From: Planctellipticum sp942493135
Lineage (GTDB): Bacteria; Planctomycetota; Planctomycetia; Planctomycetales; Planctomycetaceae
Length of the DNA: 64,000 nt
Direction: 5' to 3'
NCBI GenBank assembly: GCA_942493135.1
Contig: OW818684.1
Coordinates: 1,984,001 to 2,048,000, forward strand
Below are positions 8,868 to 17,653 of this stretch, piece by piece. The position numbers and the translations under genes are program-made. The notes beneath the pieces were generated by a model, which was given only the letters and a program-made list of their open reading frames with translations, made no database searches and was not told the origin of the DNA. Positions within the stretch are counted from its first letter, which is position 1. Every line of letters starts with the position of its first letter.

Positions 8868-9896
8868 ATGCGCCGAGTGCAGCCGAAGATGGAACGGACC
8901 GCAGGTGATCCCCCGACGAAGTCTCCCGGCGTGCTCGCGCTGGTCGAAGAGGCCATTGGCCCCGATCTGCTCGAAGCCGAGCAGATTCTGGTCGAAGAAC
9001 TGAGCAGCGTAAACCCTTACGTCAGCGACATCTTACAGCATGTAACCCGCTTCCGCGGCAAGCGTCTGCGGCCGATGCTGCTGCTGCTGACGGCGGATGC
9101 CTGCGGCGGCATCCGCCACGAGCACAAGGTGCTGGCGGCTGTGGTGGAGATGATCCACCTGGCCACGCTGGTTCACGACGACGTGCTCGACGAAGCGGAT
9201 ACCCGCCGTCATGTCGCCACTGTCAATGCCCGCTGGAACAACGAAACCAGCGTGCTGTTCGGCGACTTTTTGTTCACGCACGCATTCCATCTGGCCAGCA
9301 GCCTGTCGACCACGCATGCCTGCCGGGCCATCGGCCGTTCCACCAATCTGGTCTGCGAGGGGGAGCTGTCGCAGATCAAGGAACGGGGCAACCTCGACCT
9401 GACCGAGGAAACATATTTTCGCATTATCGACGGCAAGACCGCCGAGCTGTGCGCCGTCTGCGGAGAGCTGGGAGCGCGGTACGCCGACGCTGAGCCCGGC
9501 GTCATCGCCGCGATGGAGCAGTACAGTCGTTCGCTGGGCCTGGCGTTCCAGATTGCCGACGACGTGCTCGACCTGACCGGCAACGAGCGGAGCACCGGCA
9601 AGTCGCTGGGATCGGACATTGCCAAGCAGAAGCTGACGCTGCCGATCATCCGGCTGCTGGCGACGGCGGGCGAGCCCGCTGCCGCGGAAATCCGCCAGCT
9701 CCTGGCGCACCCCGACGAACTGACTCGCGAAAAGCTTGCCCCGTTCCTCGAACGCAGCGACGCCCTGCAATACAGCGTCGACCGCGCGCTGCAGCTTGCA
9801 GCCGGCGCCCGATCGCAGCTCGACTGCGTCCCCCCGTCCCGCTCCCGCCGGATTCTGGCGGAGATCGCGGAGTTCGCGGTGCAGAGGCAGTTCTGA
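8868..9896 (+). CDS. Polyprenyl diphosphate synthase
   Basis: This trans-prenyltransferase (342 residues) has the first Asp-rich motif DDVLDEADTRRH, the second DDVLDLTGNE, the GKRLRP substrate motif near the N-terminus and the KSLGSD segment, all expected for octaprenyl or heptaprenyl diphosphate synthases that make the side chain of menaquinone or ubiquinone. Length fits the long-chain enzymes. Starts are possible at GTG 8856, ATG 8868 and ATG 8889; 8868 is chosen for GGGTG upstream. The last 31 bases (9866-9896) are repeated almost exactly at 11511-11541, see findings. Confidence 0.9.
   Translation: MRRVQPKMERTAGDPPTKSPGVLALVEEAIGPDLLEAEQILVEELSSVNPYVSDILQHVTRFRGKRLRPMLLLLTADACGGIRHEHKVLAAVVEMIHLATLVHDDVLDEADTRRHVATVNARWNNETSVLFGDFLFTHAFHLASSLSTTHACRAIGRSTNLVCEGELSQIKERGNLDLTEETYFRIIDGKTAELCAVCGELGARYADAEPGVIAAMEQYSRSLGLAFQIADDVLDLTGNERSTGKSLGSDIAKQKLTLPIIRLLATAGEPAAAEIRQLLAHPDELTREKLAPFLERSDALQYSVDRALQLAAGARSQLDCVPPSRSRRILAEIAEFAVQRQF
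9866..9896 (+). repeat. 31-bp direct repeat, copy 1 (3' end of the prenyl synthase gene)
   Basis: The final 31 bases of the coding sequence including the TGA stop match 11511-11541 at 29 of 31 positions, in the same orientation. The copies bracket about 1.6 kb of accessory genes, like the duplicated attachment site left when an element inserts at the 3' end of a gene. Confidence 0.8.
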
Positions 9897-10045
9897 CGAG
9901 AAGCGAAAGCGAATTGCGGGAAAAGACCGCACTCCAGGAGGGAGGCGTTTTCTATTCCCGGCGACACGCGCCTGGATGTGTCACCGCGCAGAACGGTTGG
10001 ATTCGCCCGCGCAACACGGCGAAGGTGGAGATCCGACGCGTGTGA

Positions 10046-10258
10046 TCACCGGGTCATCGGTGATGACTCTCGATCAGTAGCTGCGCCATTGTCGCATGCC
10101 TGTGTATCGCACTGCTCTGCCATTGTGCCGGGGTCGATCGTGTGCGAAGCTTCGTGCGGCCAGCGACGATTAATTGTCGCAATGAGAGCCCGGATGTCAT
10201 GCCCTGCCCGCGCAGACATCTCTTCTCGGACTCGCCGGACTTCGCCGTAGCTATCCAT
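10046..10258 (-). CDS. Small partner protein of the VapC-like toxin, possible antitoxin
   Basis: The 70-residue product begins MDSYGEVRRVREEMSARAGH and continues DIRALIATINRR, a pattern like the small proteins found beside this class of PIN toxin genes. Its ATG lies inside the toxin's last codons (overlap 10251-10258), indicating translational coupling. The C-terminal half is polar and unlike anything recognised. Antitoxin function is inferred from position only. Confidence 0.55.
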   Translation of the reverse strand: MDSYGEVRRVREEMSARAGHDIRALIATINRRWPHEASHTIDPGTMAEQCDTQACDNGAATDRESSPMTR

Positions 10259-10738
10259 CGATCGTATCCTCGCCCAGCAATTCCAATGGCGTGACCAATG
10301 CCGGATTCCCCAATCCAAGTATATCATTGACCCGTCGGATGTGGCCAAATTTGTTCGCGTTGGCGATATGGCGGCAGTTCCAGGTCACCAGGAAATCGCA
10401 GCGGTGAAATGAAGCCACCGCAAGGTGCAGCGCGTCACCTGCTGGATCATTCGGCATGACGCGATGCGAAATGTACGAATCGACGACTTCGGCGATCGCG
10501 TCGTTCAATGCCAGCAATGGAATGCGAGCGGCGAGCGCGAGCATGGCCGGCTGGTGGGGAAATTCACCGGCGTCGAGTTCGGATTTGACCGCGAGGCTTG
10601 TCACGAGCTCGTCGCTGCCGGCAAGAGCGCGCCGTCGAGCCACCGCTGTGACCAGTTTTCGCGGGCGACCATTTCCGGCTCGGTTCGAGCGTTGAAGTAG
10701 AAGCTGAAGACGGTCGTTTCGACGTAGATTCGTGCCAT
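10251..10738 (-). pseudogene. VapC-family PIN-domain toxin, interrupted by a frameshift
   Basis: From the ATG at 10736-10738 the sequence reads MARIYVETTVFSFYFNART and on to NWSQRWLDGALL, then hits a stop near 10594. A second frame resumes with LAGSDELVTSLAVKSELDAG and continues through MPNDPAGDALHLAVAS and LVTWNCRHIANANKFG to the stop at 10251. Joined, these give a typical type II toxin of about 160 residues with the PIN acidic residues (Glu7, the SELD Glu and the DALH Asp). A one-base indel between about 10600 and 10625 would restore the frame, so the gene is either inactivated or carries a sequencing error. The small partner gene overlaps its 3' end. Confidence 0.75.
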
Positions 10739-10844
10739 CGTATTGGGGCTCGGGTTTCAATGGCAGGACGGCCGCAATCACTGTGCGGCGGCGAAAGATT
10801 GTCCGCAAATTGCGATCGACTTCGCCGCTTGAATGAGTGGATTG

Positions 10845-11306
10845 CTATCCGCTGCTTCGTGAGCGGAGTAAGTCGTAGATAGATGATATCGTGGCATTTG
10901 GAAAGTGTTTGCCCGCGCACTCCAAATAGCGATCTGGACCAATCTCATCATAGATATTGCGAAGGACTTTTGCGACAAGTCGACAGAATGCAACAATATC
11001 GATGACCACCGAATCCGCAGATTCCGGCATTTTGTCGTCCTCGTTTGCCAGGCGACTGAACTTGGCAATCATTGATGACGTAGAGCACGGTAGCAAGTCG
11101 AGCACGTACCATTGCGGTTCAAGCCAGAATCGCACAGTCTCAATAGCAGTTCCATTCAGCAGATGCAGACAAGCGGTAGCGAGTTCGGACACGGGATCGT
11201 GGAGAACGTAAGATGCAGCAAACTCGTAGGTTGCTCCAGCAATACTGAGATCTACAGGTAGCCATCCGTGACGCGGAGTGCCGATTGTGATGTCAAACCC
11301 GTTCAT
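10845..11306 (-). CDS. Hypothetical protein
   Basis: The 153-residue product starts MNGFDITIGTPRHGWLPVDL and contains a central WLEPQWYVLDLLP stretch and a Cys/Val-rich helix before a C-terminal helical end. No family is recognised and no membrane segment or signal is seen. Base composition is lower in GC than in the neighbours, which suggests recent acquisition. The start at 11306 is preceded by TTAGAG; an ATG at 11324 and a GTG at 11327 are alternatives. It sits in the block bounded by the 31-bp repeats. Confidence 0.55.
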   Translation of the reverse strand: MNGFDITIGTPRHGWLPVDLSIAGATYEFAASYVLHDPVSELATACLHLLNGTAIETVRFWLEPQWYVLDLLPCSTSSMIAKFSRLANEDDKMPESADSVVIDIVAFCRLVAKVLRNIYDEIGPDRYLECAGKHFPNATISSIYDLLRSRSSG

Positions 11307-11327
11307 GCAAATCTCTAACCACATCAC

Positions 11328-12090
11328 AGGTATTCGACTGCCAAAGTGCGGCAGGATTCTACTGAACGTCTGCGGTGCCGCATGGGCATGTCAATTCTGA
11401 TATGTCGCAAGCGGCCATGAGTTACGACGCATCGCCGATCCGATCGCCATGCTACAGCGCTCCGTGAGCCAGTGCTATTTTCTCAATCTTTACCGTTGGA
11501 AGCCCATCCTCGCAGAGTTCTCGGTGCAGAGGCAGTTCTGAGGCGGAGGGAATCGCCCGAGGGTCCGCCCAGGGCTTACGCCGCTGGGCGACTATGAGCC
11601 GCCCCTGGCGGGGCTCAGGACGGGGGGCAGAACTTCACTGGCAGTTCTCATTCTGACGTCTTCCTTTCGACATCTGACATTTCCCTTTTCCCGTCAATTG
11701 AACCTCCTCGCGCACCAATTGAGTTCCTTTGCACGCCGGAACGTCATCGACTCCTTCCGATTCGCACGATCGGCCCGCCCGAGGCGCGAGTCGAGACCGG
11801 AGAGCAGCTCGACCGGCCGTCCCCCATTGTTTCGAGTCGTTGGCATCCGTTCGATGACCGTTTGCACGGCCTCCGTCAAAGGAGAACGGTTCACGGCCAC
11901 CCACACGCGACGTCTCAGCAGCAGATCCTTTCCCCGCCGCACCGCGGGCCGTCGTTTCATGGTCGCCGCGACGATCGCCGGTCATCCACCGTTGAGACCT
12001 GGCCCAGCGGTGGCCGTGACGTCTATGCTTCTCGCCTGCTGTGCTTGCGGATAGTATCCCACGGTCGTCCCCGACTTTCGAGGCACCCCG
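11328..12090. other. Intergenic region with repeat copy and GC-rich hairpins
   Basis: This 763-base stretch holds the second copy of the 31-bp repeat (11511-11541). Just after it come a 7-bp dyad (11566-11590, CGCCCAG with CTGGGCG) and a second GC-rich imperfect dyad around 11598-11618. A minus-strand open frame 11694-11960 (88 codons, Arg-rich, containing VWVAVNRSPLTEAVQTVIER) might be a decayed gene, but I recognise no family and do not call it. Confidence 0.5.
11511..11541 (+). repeat. 31-bp direct repeat, copy 2
   Basis: It matches the 3' end of the prenyl synthase gene (9866-9896) at 29 of 31 bases, including the TGA, but is not part of any open gene here. It marks the right edge of the small accessory block. 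Confidence 0.8.
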
Positions 12091-12816
12091 ATGGCCATCC
12101 CACTGCGCGAACCGTTCTTTCTTCGCGGCCGCCGCAGCGTGCTGCTGCGAGCCATCTGGACGTCGCTGGCGCTCGGCATGATCGGCGGTAGCGCAGGTCT
12201 TGCGGCCGAGTTGTTCTACCTGCTGCTGGGGCTGATGCTGCAGGGATCGGACGAAGACGTCATGAGGCTTGTTTTCAGTTCGGCCGCCATCTCGCTCGCG
12301 ACAGTCGCCGGCATTCCGTATTTCGTCTGGCGGGGAAGCTCGGCTCGCGGAATCGCAACGAGGGCCGGCTGCATCATGCTGATCGCCGCCGGTCCGATGC
12401 TTACTGAAAACGCATTACTCTGGGGACTACTGGACCTGGCCAATCAGCAACTGGACGCGTGGAAGAGCGGCGTAGAATGGGGCGAGATGTTGATCGTGCC
12501 CGTCGAAGTCATGTTCGGGCTGACTCTGCTGTGGCTCGCCTGGAGCGCTGCGTGCTTTCACAGGTCACGTTCGTGGCTGCTGACATTCCTTGCGTCCGGA
12601 CTGAGCATCCCCTTCTGGATTCTATCGGCGGTCGCCTCACTGTATTCGCCGAACCTCGCTTCGAGATGGCTGCCTGACGAAGTCACGATGATTCTGGCGA
12701 TCGTTACTCAACTGTCCATTCCCGGTCAGTTCTTTACTCTTCTCATGATCCCCTGGGGCGTTCCGTTCTGGTGGCCGCCAGAAATCAAACTTCCTCCGCA
12801 AGCCGAGCTGCCGTGA
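12091..12816 (+). CDS. Polytopic membrane protein of unknown function
   Basis: The 241-residue protein has a basic N-terminus and about six hydrophobic segments, among them SLALGMIGGSAGLAAELFYL, LVFSSAAISLATVAGIPYFV, CIMLIAAGPML and LIVPVEVMFGLTLLWLAWSA, with a polar proline-rich tail (PPEIKLPPQAELP). No family or motif is recognised. It is not closely linked to either neighbour: 763 bases separate it from the upstream gene and 445 from mlaE. Confidence 0.6.
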   Translation: MAIPLREPFFLRGRRSVLLRAIWTSLALGMIGGSAGLAAELFYLLLGLMLQGSDEDVMRLVFSSAAISLATVAGIPYFVWRGSSARGIATRAGCIMLIAAGPMLTENALLWGLLDLANQQLDAWKSGVEWGEMLIVPVEVMFGLTLLWLAWSAACFHRSRSWLLTFLASGLSIPFWILSAVASLYSPNLASRWLPDEVTMILAIVTQLSIPGQFFTLLMIPWGVPFWWPPEIKLPPQAELP

Positions 12817-13261
12817 CGACACCAGCGGGGGAATGGCCTTTGACATTGAGGCCTCGCCGCAAAAGTCGCTGATTTCCGCCGTTGACCGGGCCGGCAACTC
12901 CCGCCACCGGACTCGCCAGAGCAGACGGCGGTCTTGCCGCCAGTTTCCGCGGGACTTCGGTCGCTGTCGCCGTTGCCCGGTCCGGACCGGCGGACCGGGA
13001 TACTTGTAGCAGCCTTGTCGCGATTCCGGGATGCGCAACGCCGACGGCCTCGGCCAGAACTCGTTGTCGCCAGTGCGTTTGGCGTTGTCCAGAGTCTCCC
13101 CTGCGGCAGCCCATTCCTCCCTCGTTCCGCAAGACCTCCGCACCTCCCGTCCTGCCGAAAACTGACCTCGCCCCGTTCCACGGTTTTCGTTATGAGTCCC
13201 CCGCTCTCGGGAGCCCCCCCCGTAGCGTCCCGGTACGCACTCACCAGGAACACTCGCCAGC
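12817..13261. other. Intergenic region upstream of mlaE, nothing recognised
   Basis: This 445-base gap is GC-rich. The open frames crossing it are Arg/Pro-rich without family resemblance, and I find no clear promoter, repeat or RNA gene. Confidence 0.5.
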
Positions 13262-14101
13262 ATGGCCTCGGTCACGTCCAATCCGCCGCCCCTGACCTTC
13301 ATCCACCACGTGGGTGCGGCGACGCTGTCCCTGGTCGAAGCCCTCGGCGATCTGGTGCTGTTCTTCCTGCAGATGCTCCGCTGGCTCTGCGTCCGCCTCC
13401 CCCGCGGCTCGGTCCTCTGGCCGACCCTCTACGAAATCGGCGTCCTCAGCGTCCCGGTGATCCTGGTGACCGGGCTCTTCATCGGCATGGTCCTCGCCGT
13501 GCAGTCCTACGACACGCTCCGAATCATGCATTTCGAAAGCCGTCTCGGCGCCGTGGTGAACGTCACGCTGGTCAAAGAGCTCGGCCCGGTACTCGCCGCT
13601 ACGATGCTCGCCGGGCGCGTTGGCAGCGCCATCGCCGCCGAGATCGGCACGATGAAAGTCACCGAACAGATCGACGCCCTCCGCGCCCTCGGCGCCGACC
13701 CGATCGCCTACCTCGTCGTCCCGCGATTCCTGGCCTGCGTCTGCCTGATCCCGGCCCTGACGGTCATCGCCGACGCCATCGGCATCTTCGGCGGCTGGAT
13801 GGTCAGCGTCCCGCTCCTCGGCATCAGCAATCACTTCTTCTGGCATTACTCGGATGGCTTCATCACCGCCTTCGATTTCGTCACCGGCGTCCTGAAAAGC
13901 ATTCTGTTCGGCGGCTGCATCGCCATCATCTCCTGCCACCGCGGCTTCCACTGCACCAACGGAGCGGAAGGGGTTGGCCGGGCCGCGACCCAGGCCTTCG
14001 TCTATTCGTTCATCGCCATCCTCGTCGTCGACTTCTTCGCCGGCATGATCCTGATCCGGATGTACTGGTGGCTCTTCCCCGCTCCGATTTCGTTGATGTA
14101 G
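13262..14101 (+). CDS. mlaE: MlaE-family lipid ABC transporter permease
   Basis: The 279-residue membrane protein has the MlaE family pattern: an N-terminal amphipathic helix, VILVTGLFIGMVLAVQSYDT, the conserved LVKELGPVLAATMLAGRVGS followed by AAEIGTMKVTEQIDALRALG, and four to five membrane helices. MlaE forms the inner-membrane permease of the system that moves phospholipids between the two membranes. The ATPase gene starts 14 bases after its stop and the MCE protein follows, giving the order mlaE-mlaF-mlaD. It uses ATG at 13262. Confidence 0.93.
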   Translation: MASVTSNPPPLTFIHHVGAATLSLVEALGDLVLFFLQMLRWLCVRLPRGSVLWPTLYEIGVLSVPVILVTGLFIGMVLAVQSYDTLRIMHFESRLGAVVNVTLVKELGPVLAATMLAGRVGSAIAAEIGTMKVTEQIDALRALGADPIAYLVVPRFLACVCLIPALTVIADAIGIFGGWMVSVPLLGISNHFFWHYSDGFITAFDFVTGVLKSILFGGCIAIISCHRGFHCTNGAEGVGRAATQAFVYSFIAILVVDFFAGMILIRMYWWLFPAPISLM

Positions 14102-14115
14102 CCGGAGCGCCGAAC

Positions 14116-14919
14116 ATGCCGCCTTCAACTCCCCCGGCACTCGAGCTGCAGCATGTCACGCGCCGCTTCGGGACGCGGACCGTGCTGCACGATATCTCCT
14201 TCGGCGTTCACGTCGGCGAAGTCCTCGTCATCATCGGCGAGTCGGGCTGCGGCAAGAGCGTGACCACCAAGCTCCTCGCCGGCCTGCTCGAACCGTCGGA
14301 GGGGGAAGTCCTGTGGGCGGGCCGGCCGATCGCCGACCGGACGCGCGAGGAACTTCGCCGGGACCGCCTGCGGCTCGGCTACCTGTTCCAGGGGGCGGCC
14401 CTGTTCGACAGTCTCTCCGTCTTCGAGAACGTCGCCTTCGGCCTCCGCGAGAACGGCCGCCGCTCGAACGCCGAGATTCAACAGATCGTTGCGGAACGCC
14501 TGCGCGAAGTCGGACTCTCTCCCGATGTCGGCAAAAGCCGGCCGGCGGACCTGTCGGGGGGCATGCGCAAGCGAGTCGGCCTGGCCCGCGCCCTCGCCGT
14601 CTCGCCCGAAATCATCTTTTACGACGAGCCCACGACCGGTCTCGACCCGGTCATGAGCGACGTGATCAACGAGCTGATTCTGCAGACGCAGGCGCGGCAC
14701 AATGTGACCAGCGTCGTCGTCACGCACGACATGAATACCGTCCGGCGGGTCGCGGATCGCGTCGTGATGCTCGAACCGTTCGCCCGGCTGTCCCAGGGCG
14801 ATTCTCAAGTGATTTTCGAAGGGACGCCCGAGGAGGTCTTCGCCTCGACCGATCCCCGCGTCGGCTGCTTCGTCCGGGGCGAAGCGGGCGAACGACTCCG
14901 CGACTTGTTTGCCGCCTGA
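14116..14919 (+). CDS. mlaF: MlaF-family lipid ABC transporter ATP-binding protein
   Basis: The 267-residue ATPase has Walker A GESGCGKSV, the Q-loop region GYLFQGAALFDSLSVFENVA typical of MlaF, the signature LSGGMRKRVGLARAL, Walker B with DEPTTGLDP and the H-loop VVVTHDMNTV. It powers the Mla transporter with MlaE. The frame is open far upstream through mlaE in another frame, but the ATG at 14116 gives the family N-terminus. The MCE gene follows after 18 bases. Confidence 0.93.
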   Translation: MPPSTPPALELQHVTRRFGTRTVLHDISFGVHVGEVLVIIGESGCGKSVTTKLLAGLLEPSEGEVLWAGRPIADRTREELRRDRLRLGYLFQGAALFDSLSVFENVAFGLRENGRRSNAEIQQIVAERLREVGLSPDVGKSRPADLSGGMRKRVGLARALAVSPEIIFYDEPTTGLDPVMSDVINELILQTQARHNVTSVVVTHDMNTVRRVADRVVMLEPFARLSQGDSQVIFEGTPEEVFASTDPRVGCFVRGEAGERLRDLFAA

Positions 14920-14937
14920 AATCGGCTGGGTGCACTT

Positions 14938-16101
14938 ATGAACGAACGACGTCTGCAGTTCCGCGTCGGACTCCTGGTCCTGGTCTCGATTTCGATCGGG
15001 ACCGCCATGGCGATCCGTTTCGGCGACCTCCACAAACATCTCGAAGAGCAGTTCCCGGTCGTCGTCCAGCTTCCTTCCGCGGAAGGGCTCTACCCCTCGG
15101 CGCCGGTCACCATGTACGGCATCAAGATCGGCGACGTCGCCGACATCCAGCTCAACGAAAAGCGAGGGGGCGTCGATGTGATTGTCGGCGTGAAACAGGG
15201 GACCCGCATCCGCAAAGACAGCAAGGCCATCGTCGTCCGTACGCTGCTGGGAGACACGTCGCTGGAATTTCTCTCCGGCGCCAGCCCGGAATTCCTCGCT
15301 CCCGGCACGCGAATTTCCGGTCAGGCGGCGACCGATCCGCTGGCGATGGTCCAGCGGCTCGAAGCCCGCACGCTGCAGACGCTCGACGCTTTCGCCGCCA
15401 CCAGCAACGACTGGCGACTGGTCGCCAAAAACCTCAACGGCCTGATGGATTCCAACCGGGGGGACCTGCGGTTGATCGTCGAACGGGCCGCCGAATCGCT
15501 GCAAGAATTCACGGCGACGATGCGCAACGCCAACACGATGATCGGCGAAGCCAACAAGATCGTCTCGAACCCCGCCGCGCAGCAGGCCCTCCAGCAGACG
15601 CTGACGTCGCTGCCGAAAATGGTCGAGGAGACCCGCCTGACGATCGCGGCCACGCGTCACGCGGTCGAAAACGCCAACCGCAATCTCGCCAACCTGTCGA
15701 AGCTCACCGAACCGGTCGGTCAGAAGGGGCCGCAGATCGTCGAGCGGCTCGACAACAGCCTCGCCAGCCTCGAATCGCTATTGGGCGAACTGAACGCGCT
15801 GGCCCGCGTGGTGAACCAGGGGGACGGCACGCTGCAGCGGTTCGCCAGCGATCCCTCTCTGTACGAGAACATGGACCGCTCGGCCCAGTCGATGGCGGTC
15901 ATCCTCCGCAACGCCGAGCCGCTGATCCGCGATCTCAAAGAGTTCAGCGACAAGATCGCACGCAACCCGGAAATTCTGGGCATCGGCGGCGCCCTCCGCC
16001 CCAGTCCCGGCCACCGCGACATGGAGCTGCTCAATCCGGCCAAGCCCCCCGCCGCCGCCACCACCACCCAGAAGTCCGGCCTCTTCCGCGGCCAGAACTG
16101 A
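14938..16101 (+). CDS. mlaD: MlaD/MCE-family substrate-binding protein
   Basis: The 387-residue protein has one N-terminal membrane helix (VGLLVLVSISIGTAMAI), an MCE domain (about residues 35-125, with APVTMYGIKIGDVADIQLN and GDTSLEFLSG) and a long helical C-terminal region of about 240 residues with repeated Asn, Leu and Ala, likely coiled coil. It is longer than E. coli MlaD (about 180 residues) and closer to the long single-MCE proteins that form periplasmic tunnels. It is the third gene of the mlaEFD operon. The C-terminus is Pro/Ala-rich. Confidence 0.9.
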   Translation: MNERRLQFRVGLLVLVSISIGTAMAIRFGDLHKHLEEQFPVVVQLPSAEGLYPSAPVTMYGIKIGDVADIQLNEKRGGVDVIVGVKQGTRIRKDSKAIVVRTLLGDTSLEFLSGASPEFLAPGTRISGQAATDPLAMVQRLEARTLQTLDAFAATSNDWRLVAKNLNGLMDSNRGDLRLIVERAAESLQEFTATMRNANTMIGEANKIVSNPAAQQALQQTLTSLPKMVEETRLTIAATRHAVENANRNLANLSKLTEPVGQKGPQIVERLDNSLASLESLLGELNALARVVNQGDGTLQRFASDPSLYENMDRSAQSMAVILRNAEPLIRDLKEFSDKIARNPEILGIGGALRPSPGHRDMELLNPAKPPAAATTTQKSGLFRGQN

Positions 16102-16453
16102 CGCCGTAGGGCAGGCTCCCGCCTGCCGATCTGCGCCCAGCTTACACAAGGCCAGCGGAACGCCGCCCAGAGCCTCGAATTCTGCGGTGATCCCTGGCCT
16201 GCTCGCACGCCTCGTCGTTCCCCCCGCTCGTACCGCGAGGGTTGAGATTTGCCCCGCGTTCGACGAATATGCGGTCGGGCAATCTGCCCCGACTTGCCAC
16301 TTTGACCAGGATCACCCCGCAACTGCCCGTTAAAGCCTTTCCAGCAAAGAGGTTCCGGCTCCGCCGGCGCCAGGTCGAATTCCCGTCGCAGGAGTCCCGG
16401 GAGTCCGTGTTGCCTCAGGCTGCAGTCGCGGCGATCCGTTCCCCGGACGCAAC
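16102..16453. other. Intergenic region with a REP-like sequence
   Basis: The 352-base gap between mlaD and the btaA-like gene holds the REP-like copy at 16104-16134, starting 2 bases after the mlaD stop. Nothing else is recognised. Confidence 0.5.
16104..16134 (+). repeat. REP-like palindromic repeat, copy 1
   Basis: It contains GGCAGGC-TCCC-GCCTGCC, a 7-bp stem with a 4-base loop. The full 31 bases recur in inverted orientation at 18366-18396 with one mismatch. It follows the mlaD stop by 2 bases and could stop or stabilise the transcript. Confidence 0.75.
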
Positions 16454-17653
16454 ATGGTCGCCGAGCGCCTGAGCAAAACCTGGTTTAATCTCGTTCACGG
16501 GCGCAACATCGTCTACAACCAGTGCTGGGAAGATCCCCGCCTGGATCGCGTCGCTCTGAACCTGACCGCGAACGACCGCGTGGTGGTCATCACCTCCGCC
16601 GGCTGCAACGCGCTCGACTACGCGCTCGCCGGCGCCGGCCACGTTCACGCCGTCGATATGAACCCGCGTCAGAACGCGCTGCTGCAGCTCAAGCTTGCCG
16701 CCGCCCGGCATCTCGACTACGAAGACTACTGGCAGATCTTCGGCCGCGGTCGGCACGAGAACTGGGACACGCTGTATCCGCGCCACCTCCGCAAGAACCT
16801 GCCGAACGACGCCCGGGTCTTCTGGGACCGCAAGGGGCAGCTCTTCTCCCCGCAGGGGCGCGGCCGGTCGTTCTACTTCCGCACGACCTCCGGGACGTTC
16901 GCCTGGCTCGTGAATACGTACATCGACCGGGTCGCCAAGATGCGGGACTCGGTTAACGCGCTCCTCGCCGCCGACAGCGTCCAGCAGCAGAAAGACATCT
17001 ACACCGAATACAAGCTCGCCGCCGCCCTCTGGAAGCCGATGATCCGCTGGGCCATGCGACGGGATATCACCCTCTCGCTGCTCGGCGTTCCCGCGTCGCA
17101 GCGGAAGCACATCGACGACAGCTATCCGGGCGGGATCCTGCAGTTCGTCATGGATCGCGTCGAAGCGGTCTTCACGAAGCTCCCTCTCAAAGACAACTAT
17201 TTCTGGCGGGTCTACCTGACCGGCGAGTACACGCCCGACTGCTGCCCCGAATACTGCAAGCCGGAAGGGTATCAGGCCCTTCGCGGCGGCGTCGCCGACC
17301 ACGTGACGACGCATACCAACTCGGTCCTCGGTTTCCTGAAGCAGAGCGAGCACCCGATCACGCGGTTCATCCTGCTCGACCACATGGACTGGCTGACGCG
17401 CGACCCGGCGAAGAAGATTCTCACCGAGGAGTGGCAGGGGATTATCGACCGGGCCGCTCCGAACGCCCGCATTCTCTGGCGCAGCGCCGGCCTGCAGGGG
17501 GACTTCGTCAACACGCTCAAGGTTCAGGTCGACGGCCAGCCGCGCGAAGTCGGCAGCCTGCTGCACTACAACCCGTCGCTAGCCAACGAACTCCACAGCA
17601 AAGACCGAGTCCACACCTATGGCAGCTTCTGCATCGCGGATCTGAAGCGGTAA
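16454..17653 (+). CDS. btaA: BtaA-like S-adenosylmethionine:diacylglycerol 3-amino-3-carboxypropyltransferase (DUF3419)
   Basis: The 399-residue protein contains VVVITSAGCNALDYALAGAG and HAVDMNPRQNALLQLKLAAA, the SAM-binding segment of the DUF3419/BtaA family, and the downstream YNPSLANELHSKDRVHTYGS end. BtaA moves the 3-amino-3-carboxypropyl group of SAM to diacylglycerol, the first step to the betaine lipid DGTS. NIVYNQCWEDPRLDRVAL at the N-terminus is also family-typical. No btaB N-methyltransferase gene is in the window, so the end product may differ from DGTS or btaB may be elsewhere. The gene lies just behind the mla operon; both concern membrane lipids. Homology is read by eye. Confidence 0.83.
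   Translation: MVAERLSKTWFNLVHGRNIVYNQCWEDPRLDRVALNLTANDRVVVITSAGCNALDYALAGAGHVHAVDMNPRQNALLQLKLAAARHLDYEDYWQIFGRGRHENWDTLYPRHLRKNLPNDARVFWDRKGQLFSPQGRGRSFYFRTTSGTFAWLVNTYIDRVAKMRDSVNALLAADSVQQQKDIYTEYKLAAALWKPMIRWAMRRDITLSLLGVPASQRKHIDDSYPGGILQFVMDRVEAVFTKLPLKDNYFWRVYLTGEYTPDCCPEYCKPEGYQALRGGVADHVTTHTNSVLGFLKQSEHPITRFILLDHMDWLTRDPAKKILTEEWQGIIDRAAPNARILWRSAGLQGDFVNTLKVQVDGQPREVGSLLHYNPSLANELHSKDRVHTYGSFCIADLKR

Noticed and set aside
11694..11960. 88-codon minus-strand frame after the 31-bp repeat
   Set aside because: Arg-rich, no family recognised, no ribosome site of note. It may be a gene remnant but cannot be supported.
12934..14919. A 661-codon open frame covering mlaE and mlaF
   Set aside because: Only the part from the ATG at 14116 looks like protein; the earlier codons are Arg/Pro-rich and antisense-like to the mlaE frame. 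The ATPase starts at 14116.
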